Below are positions 1 to 7,932 of a stretch of 15,632 bases of DNA, piece after piece. The DNA comes from an uncultured Lachnospiraceae bacterium (GTDB lineage Bacteria; Bacillota; Clostridia; Lachnospirales; Lachnospiraceae): contig USJG01000041.1 of NCBI GenBank assembly GCA_900554925.1, positions 1-15,632 of the forward strand, written 5' to 3'. Numbering within the stretch: position 1 is the stretch's first letter; each line of letters starts with the position of its first letter. The position numbers and the translations under genes are program-made. The notes beneath the pieces were generated by a model that did no database searches, was not told the DNA's origin, and worked only from the letters and a program-made list of their open reading frames with translations.

Positions 1-39
1 ACAGGCGTGAAGCCTTGAAAAATCAATGGTTTTTGAGGA

Positions 40-2535
40 TTAGATAGTTAAATTCCAATTTGAAATGTATTGATTAATTGATTGCTGCTTCCGTTTTTCA
101 TGTTCTTCATAACCAACTTCATCATAATCTGGACCTTTAAGAATACAATATAATTGAAAACTCTCTCCTTTAAAATATTCAGAAAACAAAGACACGCAAG
201 AACAATTCACACTACTAAAAACTTGCACTATTTCGTCTACCAAAAGACAATTTTCTAATTTGTCTGGCAAAAAATATGATTTCAAAATTAAATTGATATA
301 TTTTAAATCAAATTGTAAAACAGGAATGCTTACATCCTCGACAGTGCCGCCATAAGAACTGAGAATTTTCCTAACTTTTGCTCTATATCTTTCAATTTCA
401 CACAAAGAAGATAAATATTCCCAAATTAGTTTTCTATATATATCAACACCTTCAGACATAACTAATGGGATTTGATATATAGTTATTGTATTTTTTCGTC
501 CTTCTTCTGCTGGCAAAAAATGTAATTTCAAAAATTCTTCAGCTATTTGTAAAAAGAAACCAACAACAAATTCTTGTTTCCAGTTATCTGAATACTCTTT
601 TATTTTTTCAAATAAAGTTATTTGAGTATAAAAACCAAAGTGTACAGAATCCCTATGTATGCCAAAATATATGCTAACTGCATGGTAAAAATCCATAAAT
701 AAATCTGGTCTCTTTAAATAATATTGAAAGAACAAATCACAAGCTGTTGGCAAATCAGTCGTATCTGCAAATCCACCAAGAATTTTAATAATATCGTCTT
801 TTACATGCTGATAGTTTTTTCCTTTTTCAGTATCTATATTACTCCATTCACAAATCACTTTTTCTTCAGATTCAATTTCATTTTGCAAAAGCAGAAGTGT
901 TTCCGTAGGATTAATGCGAAAAAAGACTTTTACAAATTCAAAGAAGATTGGCGATTTTTCTGTTAATAATTCACCCCATAATAACTTTATTTCTTTCTCA
1001 ACAAAATTTAAAAGAGTTCTATTTCTAAAAATATTAAGCAACGTATTAACGGAAGAGATAGTTCTCTCCCTGTAGCTTGAAAAACAAGCTTTGATCATTT
1101 TCGATAGACTGAGTAATTTTTTATCAAAGAAAACATATTTTAACAAATAGTTAGATAAACATTGCTCAGAAAAATGAACAGCTTTATCATTACAAATATC
1201 GACAATTTCCTGCTCGTGAAGCATACGGATATTTTCAATAAAACTATCCCGACATAACCCGTTTTCCTGTAAAATTGGCAAAAGTGCCTCAATGTGTTCT
1301 AAATGGATTGCTTCCAGAAAAGCAATTATGCCAGCAGTTATACATAGATTTTTATTAACAAGTAATTGATTATCTTCTAAAGTAGATCCATAATAATCTT
1401 CATATAATTGTGACACATCATCAATAGACTCCAAACGATTTGAATTGCATGCCACTTTCCCAGCAAGTATAGCAATACGAGCATTTCCTTCTGCAATTCT
1501 TATAATTCGTTCTTGATAGTCTAGATTTAAAATGCCCAATGAGGTTTCAAGTAATTCCTTAATCTCGTTATCTGAAAATACATTTATATTCACAATTTCA
1601 TACGAAGTGATTTCTCGAACATCATTTATTACTTTTTGAAGTGCATAATCCCTCACTGTAATAAGTATTTTTACATTATACCCCTCTGGTTTCATATTAA
1701 CGTAACGAATAATATGCTGCAGTCCCGACAATTGATTTGCATCATCAATAAAAAGAAAATAGTTTCCCGGTCTATTTAAAAAAAGTTTTAAATCCTCGTA
1801 TATTGGTAATGCATTACTGTGAATACAGTATATCTTTTCATTCTTAGCATCTGCGTGATTTTTTACATAATGCAAAGCCAAACGTGTTTTTCCCGTGCCT
1901 GCTGAACCACTGAGTATAACAACATCCACTTTCAGATAAGCATCGCCAATATCTTGAAATTCTTTTTCTCTGAATAAAAATTTAGTATCAATTGGAGCAG
2001 CCATTTTATTTGAGTTGTAACTAATAATAAATTCATCATATGATTGAATTTGATCCGTACTTATTGATATCCCCAAAAAATCTCGTGAAAGATTATGATG
2101 GAAAAGATATATATCTTCTGCAAGCTTATCAATTCCAATAACTGTAAGTTTAATTCCAACATCTTCACATAGAGTTTTTACTTCACTATCCTGAAGGGGT
2201 GTAAGGTTTGATGAAGTATGGCAATAAATAATTTCGGAAATTTTATCATGCGGAACACCTGTCTTTACTGTATCAAGGCATTTTTCAAGGTCATTCCTAA
2301 TTTTTGCGAATAGTTTTGTCCTTTGAGTTGTGTATTCAACAAAAACATACTTCCCATTTGCTGTAATAAAATAAGTATCAGGTGTACCTAAAGTGGTTTT
2401 TTGTGTACCTGCTTCTCCACCAAGAGATACTATATTTGGATAGCCTATTTTATATAAATAAGAATCACAAAGATTTTGAAATGAACCTGCATCCAGTTGT
2501 AGTATTTTTTGTTTGATAGTTTCAATATTAGCCAT
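40..2535 (-). CDS. Avs-like STAND NTPase with N-terminal PD-(D/E)xK-type nuclease (predicted antiphage protein)
   Basis: The predicted protein is 831 residues. Residues ~15-110 look like a restriction-endonuclease fold: a glycine-rich turn, GTPD with D53, then strand YVFVEYTTQ with E67 (an E-x-T variant of the usual E-x-K; K47 might supply the lysine). Residues ~185-360 form a P-loop NTPase with Walker A GSAGTGKT (210-217), Walker B LFIDDAN (D264, D265) and a sensor-like LITVRD (R295). The remaining ~470 residues seem helical, with no recognised motif, and would be the sensor half. Nuclease-STAND-sensor is the architecture of Avs and related prokaryotic NLR-like defence proteins, in which target binding drives oligomerisation and nuclease activation; that role here is inference. 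The ATG at 2535 is chosen because AGGTGG lies six bases upstream; a TTG two codons earlier would abut that site. The gene is far more AT-rich than its neighbours (19 G/C in bases 841-900), which suggests transfer. It follows the rlmD tail by 38 bases. Confidence 0.8.
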   Translation of the reverse strand: MANIETIKQKILQLDAGSFQNLCDSYLYKIGYPNIVSLGGEAGTQKTTLGTPDTYFITANGKYVFVEYTTQRTKLFAKIRNDLEKCLDTVKTGVPHDKISEIIYCHTSSNLTPLQDSEVKTLCEDVGIKLTVIGIDKLAEDIYLFHHNLSRDFLGISISTDQIQSYDEFIISYNSNKMAAPIDTKFLFREKEFQDIGDAYLKVDVVILSGSAGTGKTRLALHYVKNHADAKNEKIYCIHSNALPIYEDLKLFLNRPGNYFLFIDDANQLSGLQHIIRYVNMKPEGYNVKILITVRDYALQKVINDVREITSYEIVNINVFSDNEIKELLETSLGILNLDYQERIIRIAEGNARIAILAGKVACNSNRLESIDDVSQLYEDYYGSTLEDNQLLVNKNLCITAGIIAFLEAIHLEHIEALLPILQENGLCRDSFIENIRMLHEQEIVDICNDKAVHFSEQCLSNYLLKYVFFDKKLLSLSKMIKACFSSYRERTISSVNTLLNIFRNRTLLNFVEKEIKLLWGELLTEKSPIFFEFVKVFFRINPTETLLLLQNEIESEEKVICEWSNIDTEKGKNYQHVKDDIIKILGGFADTTDLPTACDLFFQYYLKRPDLFMDFYHAVSIYFGIHRDSVHFGFYTQITLFEKIKEYSDNWKQEFVVGFFLQIAEEFLKLHFLPAEEGRKNTITIYQIPLVMSEGVDIYRKLIWEYLSSLCEIERYRAKVRKILSSYGGTVEDVSIPVLQFDLKYINLILKSYFLPDKLENCLLVDEIVQVFSSVNCSCVSLFSEYFKGESFQLYCILKGPDYDEVGYEEHEKRKQQSINQYISNWNLTI

Positions 2536-2541
2536 GCCCAA

Positions 2542-2547
2542 CCACCT
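2542..2547 (-). promoter_or_regulatory. Ribosome binding site deciding the start of the STAND gene
   Basis: On the minus strand AGGTGG sits six bases before the ATG at 2535. The in-frame TTG at 2541 directly touches this motif, so it cannot be the start served by it. Confidence 0.7.
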
Positions 2548-2573
2548 CTACTATTTCAAATCCTTTTGTCTCA

Positions 2574-2762
2574 CTAAATCATCTTAAAATATTTAAATGC
2601 ATCTTTTATTGCTTTCTCTTTTTCAACAGGACAAATCAGTTGTAGACAACTATCACTTTTTTGGGTATTATAGTTTTCTCTTTCCTTAATCTCTTCATAA
2701 GTCGCCTTTCTCTCTGCCGCTGTCAAATCCATCTCACTCATTTTCACTGCCGCTTCTATAGT
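2574..2762 (-). pseudogene. Decayed C-terminal tail of the rRNA methyltransferase gene, in frame after its stop
   Basis: Directly after the TAG that ends rlmD (2763-2765), the same frame stays open for 62 codons and ends at a TAG at 2574-2576. It reads EMDLTAAERKATYEEIK, then ERENYN, and ends EKAIKDAFKYFKMI. From memory of Clostridia RlmD proteins, many carry a C-terminal extension with this start and end, separated by a segment of roughly 25 residues of the type 'YVL...GLKVSSLYI...CGI'. That middle segment is missing here. I read this as the former C-terminus of the upstream gene, cut off by an amber mutation and then shortened by an in-frame deletion. Alternatives are a separate 55-residue protein starting at the ATG at 2741, which lacks a good ribosome binding site, or stop readthrough. 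The DNA evidence for the continued frame is direct; the family assignment of the tail rests on recall. Confidence 0.6.
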
Positions 2763-4166
2763 CTATTTTGTATGAAGTTTTGAAAGCAACACGACACTTT
2801 CCACATTCGCCGTCCAGGGAAACTGATCGACAGCCACTGCCCTCTCCACTACATACCCATTTTTCAGGAACTCCTCCAGGTCTCTGGCCAGACTGGTAGG
2901 CTTACAGGAAATATACACCAGCCTCTCTATTCCATAGCCTATGATCTTTTTAAGCGCCTTGGGATGAATCCCGTCTCTGGGCGGATCCAGAATGATCATA
3001 TCCGGCTTTTCTTCAATTTCCTCCAGAACCTTCAGCACATCGCCTGCAATAAATTCGCAGTTATGTAAACCATTTAGCTCTGCATTTTTCCTTGCTGCCT
3101 CCACTGCTTCTTCTACGATTTCCACACCAATAACCTTTTTGGCAACCGGCGCCATAAGCTGTGCAATGGTACCTGTACCGCTGTACAAGTCAAATACGAT
3201 CTTATCGGGCCTGCCCTCTCCTTCATCTGCCCCCAGATCACCAATGTACTCTCTGGCAGTCTCATAAAGCACCTCCGCCCCCAGAGAATTGGTCTGAAAG
3301 AAGGAAAAAGTAGATATTTTAAACTTAAGTCCCAGCAATTCCTCATAAAAGAAGTCCTGACCATATAAAATATCTGTGCGGTCACTTTGAACCACATCTG
3401 CCACTGAGTTATTTATAATGTGAAGAACGCCTGTTATTTTACCAATTAAATCTAAATTTAATAATTCATCTTTCCATTTATTCAGTCTTTCATGCTCCGA
3501 CGGTTCTGTCTGTGAGGTGGTTACCAGCGCAATCAGAATTTCCCCAGTCTTAACTGCCTTTCGCACCAGTAAATGGCGCAGGTATCCCGTGTGACGAAGC
3601 CTGTGATAAAAAGAACACCCATCAAAATAGTCCCTGGTAAGCATAAGAATCTTCCGGTAGTCTTCATCCACAAGCTGGCACTCTCTTACCGTCACAATAT
3701 CATAAAAGCTGCCTCTCTTATGCATGCCAAGCGCTAACGGGCCATCCTTGTACTCGTCTCCAAAGGAAAATTCCATTTTATTTCTGTATTCTCTCTTAGA
3801 GGGGCTTGCTTTGATTCCTTCAAACTGCCATTTCACGCTCTGCCCGGCAAGTGCGCCCTTAAGAAGCTTATATACCTGTTCTTCTTTGATTTTCAGCTGT
3901 TCTTCATAGGGAAGGGAAATATAGCTGCAGCCGCCGCATTCACCAAAATGGGGGCAGGGGCTTATTTTTTCCAAGACTGATTTTTCTTCTATATTTATCA
4001 ATCTTCCTTCTGCTCTTCCATTACGCTTTTTCTGCACCACAAAGGTTATTTTCTGCCCCGGAAGTACATTTTTTACCGTGCAGTTTCCTTCCTGTGTTAC
4101 TACAACGCCTTTGTTGGGGAAATCTACTCTCTCTACAATTCCTGTCAATATCTGTCCTTTTTTCAT
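2763..4166 (-). CDS. rlmD: 23S rRNA (uracil-5-)-methyltransferase, RlmD/RlmCD family
   Basis: This 467-residue enzyme transfers a methyl group from S-adenosylmethionine to C5 of uracil in 23S rRNA. Gram-positive members may modify both U747 and U1939 (RlmCD, B. subtilis YefA); the sequence alone does not settle which. An N-terminal TRAM RNA-binding domain spans ~1-60. The 4Fe-4S cysteines are C71, C77, C80 and C163. QTN (291-293) and the SAM-binding loop FDLYSGTGTI (325-334) are present, as is DPPRDG (394-399). The catalytic nucleophile is C421 in YISCKPTSLARDL and the likely general base is E456 in NVESVVLL. All core motifs are intact, so it should be active although its C-terminal tail appears cut off. 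AGGAG lies six bases before the ATG. The gene follows the acidic membrane protein gene and a hairpin, and precedes the STAND gene. Confidence 0.93.
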   Translation of the reverse strand: MKKGQILTGIVERVDFPNKGVVVTQEGNCTVKNVLPGQKITFVVQKKRNGRAEGRLINIEEKSVLEKISPCPHFGECGGCSYISLPYEEQLKIKEEQVYKLLKGALAGQSVKWQFEGIKASPSKREYRNKMEFSFGDEYKDGPLALGMHKRGSFYDIVTVRECQLVDEDYRKILMLTRDYFDGCSFYHRLRHTGYLRHLLVRKAVKTGEILIALVTTSQTEPSEHERLNKWKDELLNLDLIGKITGVLHIINNSVADVVQSDRTDILYGQDFFYEELLGLKFKISTFSFFQTNSLGAEVLYETAREYIGDLGADEGEGRPDKIVFDLYSGTGTIAQLMAPVAKKVIGVEIVEEAVEAARKNAELNGLHNCEFIAGDVLKVLEEIEEKPDMIILDPPRDGIHPKALKKIIGYGIERLVYISCKPTSLARDLEEFLKNGYVVERAVAVDQFPWTANVESVVLLSKLHTK

Positions 4167-4210
4167 AATCTTCTCCTGAATAATCTTACTGTTACCCGAA
4201 TCCTGTTATA

Positions 4211-4255
4211 CAATAAATATGGGATGCACATTTCTGCACATCCCGTATTGTTTAT
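4211..4255 (-). terminator. GAAA-tetraloop hairpin, probable rho-independent terminator
   Basis: On the minus strand GGGATGTGCA, loop GAAA, then TGTGCATCCC form a ten-pair stem (two G-T pairs) at 4221-4244. A/T-rich flanks pair partly, and the 3' side continues into ATATTTATTG. It lies about 60 bases after the stop of the acidic-tail membrane protein gene. The T-rich stretch is imperfect, so termination may be partial, or the hairpin could be a 5' leader structure of rlmD. Confidence 0.55.
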
Positions 4256-4305
4256 CCAGCAGGCTGACTTACAAGTATGTTGTCTTCTGATTTTCTAACA
4301 CTTTA

Positions 4306-4641
4306 TTATTCTGCAAAATCTTCCTCAGCTGCTTCATTTTCCCTGGGTTCCGGGGATTTTTCTTCTGCTTCTTCATCTTCCTCGTCCTCAAAGAAATCAT
4401 CTTCAAAGTCGTCGTCAAAATCATCCTCAAAATCTTCCAGATAATCAGGCGTCATATAACGGTATACAGCATACGCAATAGCTGCAACAGCCGCAACTGC
4501 ACCGATGATTGCCAGTACCCATACAATTGTGTTATTTCTCTTTTGCTCTGCTTCCCTGTGATTCCAGTAATCCTTTAATTCCTTAATATCGTGAGTTTTC
4601 ACGAAATCCACCAGTTCTTCTATCTTACTCCATGTATTCAT
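4306..4641 (-). CDS. Small single-pass membrane protein with an extremely acidic C-terminal tail
   Basis: This 111-residue protein is not one I recognise. Residues 1-36 are hydrophilic with a charged amphipathic start. One transmembrane segment follows at ~37-63 (IVWVLAIIGAVAAVAAIAYAV). After it comes a tail made almost only of D, E and F, with repeats of the DDFE type (~70-94), and then an E/P/A-rich end. With basic residues just before the membrane segment and the acidic tail after it, the topology is ambiguous. A strong GGAGG lies eight bases before the ATG. It is the last gene before the GAAA hairpin and is separated from pcrA by 143 AT-rich bases, so it may have its own promoter; none was convincing. 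Acidic tails often bind cations or basic proteins, but no function can be assigned. Confidence 0.8.
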   Translation of the reverse strand: MNTWSKIEELVDFVKTHDIKELKDYWNHREAEQKRNNTIVWVLAIIGAVAAVAAIAYAVYRYMTPDYLEDFEDDFDDDFEDDFFEDEEDEEAEEKSPEPRENEAAEEDFAE

Positions 4642-4784
4642 AGTGCATACCTCCCTTTTAAATTAAGCACATTTTCGCTCTGAATATTTTTGATTTATTA
4701 TTTCCCTCTTGAATAATAATATAACATTTACTGCTGGAATTTACTACTGAAAATTGAAAAACTTTACAAAATTTTCAAAATTTT

Positions 4785-7082
4785 TCATAATACTTTAACC
4801 AATCTTGCAAAGGCAGCGTACATGACCTTCTGACCTGCATCATCAAAATCCACAGTAACTTTATAGTCCCGCGGTCCCGGCTCTAAATCCATGACCGTGC
4901 CTTCCCCATATTTAATATGTTTTACCCGATCTCCAATATCATAATCCGGTTTTCCGCCGGAAACAGCACCTACTCCTTTGCTGATGCCTGCCCTGCTTAA
5001 AGCTCCCGCTCCTCCTCCGGCTATAAAGGGTTTGTTTTCCGGTGCAGTTCTTTTCGGGGCCAGGGTTGCCACCGGTTTATACTTATACACCTGTCCTTCC
5101 ACAGGATTAAACTTTGAGGATGGAATATCCATGGGGTTAAATCTGGAAGCCGGCAGGCGGTTATCCATAAGTTCCTCCGGTATTTCCTTTACAAAACGGC
5201 TGACGGCACTCATCTGTGTTTCTCCGCGCACCATCCTCATTTTAGCATAGCAGAGCGTCAAATCTTCTTTTGCTCTGGTAATACCCACATAGGCAAGACG
5301 CCTTTCCTCTTCAACTTCCTCCGGATCGTCTGACGTGATGGTCATATAGCTGGGGAAAAGTCCGTCCTCCATGCCTGCCAGATACACGTGGGGAAATTCC
5401 AATCCCTTGGCGCTGTGAAGAGTCATCAGCAATACCTTGTTGCTGCCCTCCTCCACGTTATCTATATCCGCTACAAGAGCAACCTCCTCAAGAAACTCTC
5501 CTAAAGTCGGCTGGTCGTGGGTTTCCTCAAAGGCCACAATTTTACTGATCAATTCATCAATATTTTCAATTCTGCTTTCAGCATCTTCCTCATTTGATAC
5601 TTCTAACTCCGCCACATATCCGGTGGTCTCGATTATGTCTTTGATCAGATCCTCCAGCCCATAAAATTCAAGCTTGCTCCTGAAAGATTGTATCATGGTT
5701 ACAAAAGGCCTTAACTTGGCGGCGCTCCTTCCAATGCCCATGATCTCATCTGCCTGGCGCAGGGCATCATAAAAACTGATCTCCCGCATATCCGCATAAT
5801 CCTGCACCTTGGCAATGGTGGAGGCGCCGATCCCCCGCCGGGGAACATTGATAATACGCTTAACCGCCAGATCGTCACGTCCATTATCGATGGTCTTTAA
5901 ATAGGCCAGCAAATCTTTAATCTCACGTCTGGCATAGAAATTTGTTCCTCCCACTACATTGTAAGGGATTCCCTCCATGATAAAACGTTCCTCCAAAAGC
6001 CTTGCCTGGGCATTCGTCCTGTAAAGTACCGCGCAGTCGCTGTAATCGGCAATCCCCTCTCTCTTTTTATATTTTACATCGCCTGCAATAAACTCTGCCT
6101 CCTCATAGGCATTTTCAAACTGACGGAAATGGATTCGATTGCCCTCCCCTTTATCCGTCCAGAGGGTTTTGCTCTTTCTTCCCTTATTATTGCGGATCAC
6201 TGCATTAGCAGCGTCCAGCACATTTTGGGTGGAACGGTAATTCTGTTCCAGCCGGATCACTTCCGCCTCCGGATAAACCTTCTCAAAATCCAGGATGTTT
6301 CTGATGTTGGCACCTCTGAATTTATAAATAGACTGGTCGTCATCACCTACTACGCAGAGATTATGGTGGGCGTCTGCCAGAAGCCTTATCAGTTCAAACT
6401 GGGCAGTATTGGTATCCTGGTACTCATCTACCATAATGTACTTAAAGCGCTTCTGATAGCTTCCAAGCACTTCTGCATCATTCTTAAAAAGCTCCACCGT
6501 TTTCATGATCAGATCATCAAAATCCATGGCATTGCTCTTTTTAAGCGCTGCCTCATATTCCTTATACGCCTGTGCGATCTTTAACTTTCTGAAATCCCCC
6601 ATTGCGCCCAGCGCGTATTCATCAGGGGTGATCAATTCATCCTTTGCCGATGAAACAGCAGAAAGAATACTTCTCTCCTTCAGCATCTTTGTGTCTATCT
6701 GAAGCCTTTTGCAAATATCCTTCATTACTGATTTCTGGTCGTCCGTATCGTAAATAGTAAAATTATTGTCATACCCCAGACGGTCCGCATAGCGCCGCAA
6801 TATTCGCACACAGGTAGAATGAAAGGTGGTAACCCAGATGCTGTCTGCGCCCATGCCGACAATATCCTCCACCCGCTCCTTCATCTCTCCGGCTGCTTTG
6901 TTGGTAAAGGTAATCGCCATAATGTTCCAGGGATTCACTCCCAGCTCATCAATTAAATATGCAATTCTGTGCGTAAGCACCCTGGTCTTTCCTGATCCGG
7001 CACCGGCTAAAAGAAGGACCGGGCCTTCTGTTGTAAACACACCTTTTTTCTGCTGTTCGTTTAAGGTATCATATAGACTCAT
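4785..7082 (-). CDS. pcrA: ATP-dependent DNA helicase PcrA (UvrD/Rep family)
   Basis: A superfamily 1A 3'-5' helicase of 765 residues, close to the normal PcrA length. Such enzymes act in nucleotide excision repair, removal of RecA filaments and replication of rolling-circle plasmids. Motifs in order: Q motif LNEQQ (7-11), Walker A GAGSGKT (27-33), Ia AITFTNKAAGEM (56-67), II VDEYQDTN (218-225), III VVGDDDQSIYKFRGA (244-258), IV LEQNYRST (278-285), V LMTLHSAKGLEF (552-563) and VI RRLAYVGITRAKEDL (594-608). After a glycine/alanine-rich linker (~660-710), a C-terminal Tudor-like module (~713-765) matches the PcrA part known to contact RNA polymerase. All motifs are intact. AGGAG lies ten bases before the ATG, slightly far. 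The gene follows the zinc-ribbon membrane protein gene by 58 bases with no visible terminator, so it may be read from the SPFH-gene promoter. Confidence 0.95.
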   Translation of the reverse strand: MSLYDTLNEQQKKGVFTTEGPVLLLAGAGSGKTRVLTHRIAYLIDELGVNPWNIMAITFTNKAAGEMKERVEDIVGMGADSIWVTTFHSTCVRILRRYADRLGYDNNFTIYDTDDQKSVMKDICKRLQIDTKMLKERSILSAVSSAKDELITPDEYALGAMGDFRKLKIAQAYKEYEAALKKSNAMDFDDLIMKTVELFKNDAEVLGSYQKRFKYIMVDEYQDTNTAQFELIRLLADAHHNLCVVGDDDQSIYKFRGANIRNILDFEKVYPEAEVIRLEQNYRSTQNVLDAANAVIRNNKGRKSKTLWTDKGEGNRIHFRQFENAYEEAEFIAGDVKYKKREGIADYSDCAVLYRTNAQARLLEERFIMEGIPYNVVGGTNFYARREIKDLLAYLKTIDNGRDDLAVKRIINVPRRGIGASTIAKVQDYADMREISFYDALRQADEIMGIGRSAAKLRPFVTMIQSFRSKLEFYGLEDLIKDIIETTGYVAELEVSNEEDAESRIENIDELISKIVAFEETHDQPTLGEFLEEVALVADIDNVEEGSNKVLLMTLHSAKGLEFPHVYLAGMEDGLFPSYMTITSDDPEEVEEERRLAYVGITRAKEDLTLCYAKMRMVRGETQMSAVSRFVKEIPEELMDNRLPASRFNPMDIPSSKFNPVEGQVYKYKPVATLAPKRTAPENKPFIAGGGAGALSRAGISKGVGAVSGGKPDYDIGDRVKHIKYGEGTVMDLEPGPRDYKVTVDFDDAGQKVMYAAFARLVKVL

Positions 7083-7140
7083 TTATAAATAACTCCTGTT
7101 ATTTTACATAATCATATTTTAACAATAACCTGTCATATTT

Positions 7141-7908
7141 TCATTTTGCTTCTGTAATATTGCTGAAAGTCCACGCATAAATATTCAGTTCTACAACAGG
7201 CGTACCGCAATACTCACAAAATTTGCTTCCTACTCCGGAGACAGGCGCCCCACAGTTAGGGCAGTTAAGTCCAAGAGACAAATCCCTCTCATCCTCCACC
7301 AGATTTCTGTCCTGTATATAAATAACATCTGTATTGTATTTAGACTGGTTAAGCAGGCTCTCGCTGCCTTCCAGCACCTTCCCATTTTCATCTGTTAAAG
7401 TATGATAGTATTGAAGGGCAGTCTGAAAGGTAATAATACATCTGCCGTTTCTCTTTTTATAGTCGGAAATTTCTGTCCTGTGAAGCTTAATACTTCTAAA
7501 GTGTTCTTTATTCCCGGCCGCCTTCAGCATTTCAAGGTGCATTTCCAGTTTGTCCCTAAGCTCTCTGTTTCCTTCCTTCAAAGCTCCGGGATCCATTTTA
7601 TCTACTGCCAGCAGATAAGAAGTCAGGGCATTTTCTGCCCTGACTTTCATTTCATCATACTGAAATTCAGGAAAATCCTTTTTTATTTTTGGAAGATACA
7701 GGCTTGTCATGGCCGACACTGACTTAGGCGTGGACGCATATTCCTGTTCCACCTGTCTTAGCCCCTCTCTGATATCCGGGGTTCCAAAAGCCCCCCGCGA
7801 AAAAGATTCCACTGCATTTTTGGCACGCCAGACTCCATAGCCTATACCGCCGATCACCATGAGCATCAGTACCAGTATCACAATGATTCCTATGATGTTT
7901 GCACTCAT
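7141..7908 (-). CDS. Membrane-anchored zinc-ribbon protein with a Tim44-like middle region
   Basis: A 255-residue protein. It begins with one transmembrane anchor (~5-27), so the rest probably faces the cytoplasm. The middle (~65-205) resembles the Tim44-like fold seen in many Firmicutes membrane proteins: a helical start around LYLPKIKKDFPEF followed by strands around CIITFQTALQYYHTL. Near the end C216, C219, C231 and C234 form a rubredoxin-like zinc ribbon (CPNCGAP...FCEYCGTP). The Tim44-like call rests on pattern memory and is weaker than the zinc-ribbon call. AAGGTG lies five bases before the ATG. Only 24 bases separate it from the SPFH gene upstream, and both carry zinc ribbons of the same style, so the two are very likely one operon and may work together. 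No catalytic residues were seen. Confidence 0.85.
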   Translation of the reverse strand: MSANIIGIIVILVLMLMVIGGIGYGVWRAKNAVESFSRGAFGTPDIREGLRQVEQEYASTPKSVSAMTSLYLPKIKKDFPEFQYDEMKVRAENALTSYLLAVDKMDPGALKEGNRELRDKLEMHLEMLKAAGNKEHFRSIKLHRTEISDYKKRNGRCIITFQTALQYYHTLTDENGKVLEGSESLLNQSKYNTDVIYIQDRNLVEDERDLSLGLNCPNCGAPVSGVGSKFCEYCGTPVVELNIYAWTFSNITEAK

Positions 7909-7932
7909 AACAGCACCTTGTCCCTGTCTTTA

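Noticed and set aside
1..39. Terminator after the STAND gene
   Set aside because: Only weak pairing (AAAAA with TTTTT, AGGC with GCCT) is visible and the sequence is cut off by the window edge, so nothing can be supported.
2536..2541. TTG start two codons upstream of the chosen STAND gene start
   Set aside because: It touches the AGGTGG motif directly, leaving no spacing for ribosome binding; the ATG at 2535 has six bases.
4642..4784. Promoter or terminator in the AT-rich gap after pcrA
   Set aside because: Several AAAATTTT-type palindromes and TATA-like words occur, but no -35/-10 pair with good spacing and no G/C-containing stem with a T-tract.
6129..6584. 151-codon plus-strand frame inside pcrA
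   Set aside because: It lies fully antisense to conserved helicase motifs and has no recognisable domain; it is a shadow of the real gene.
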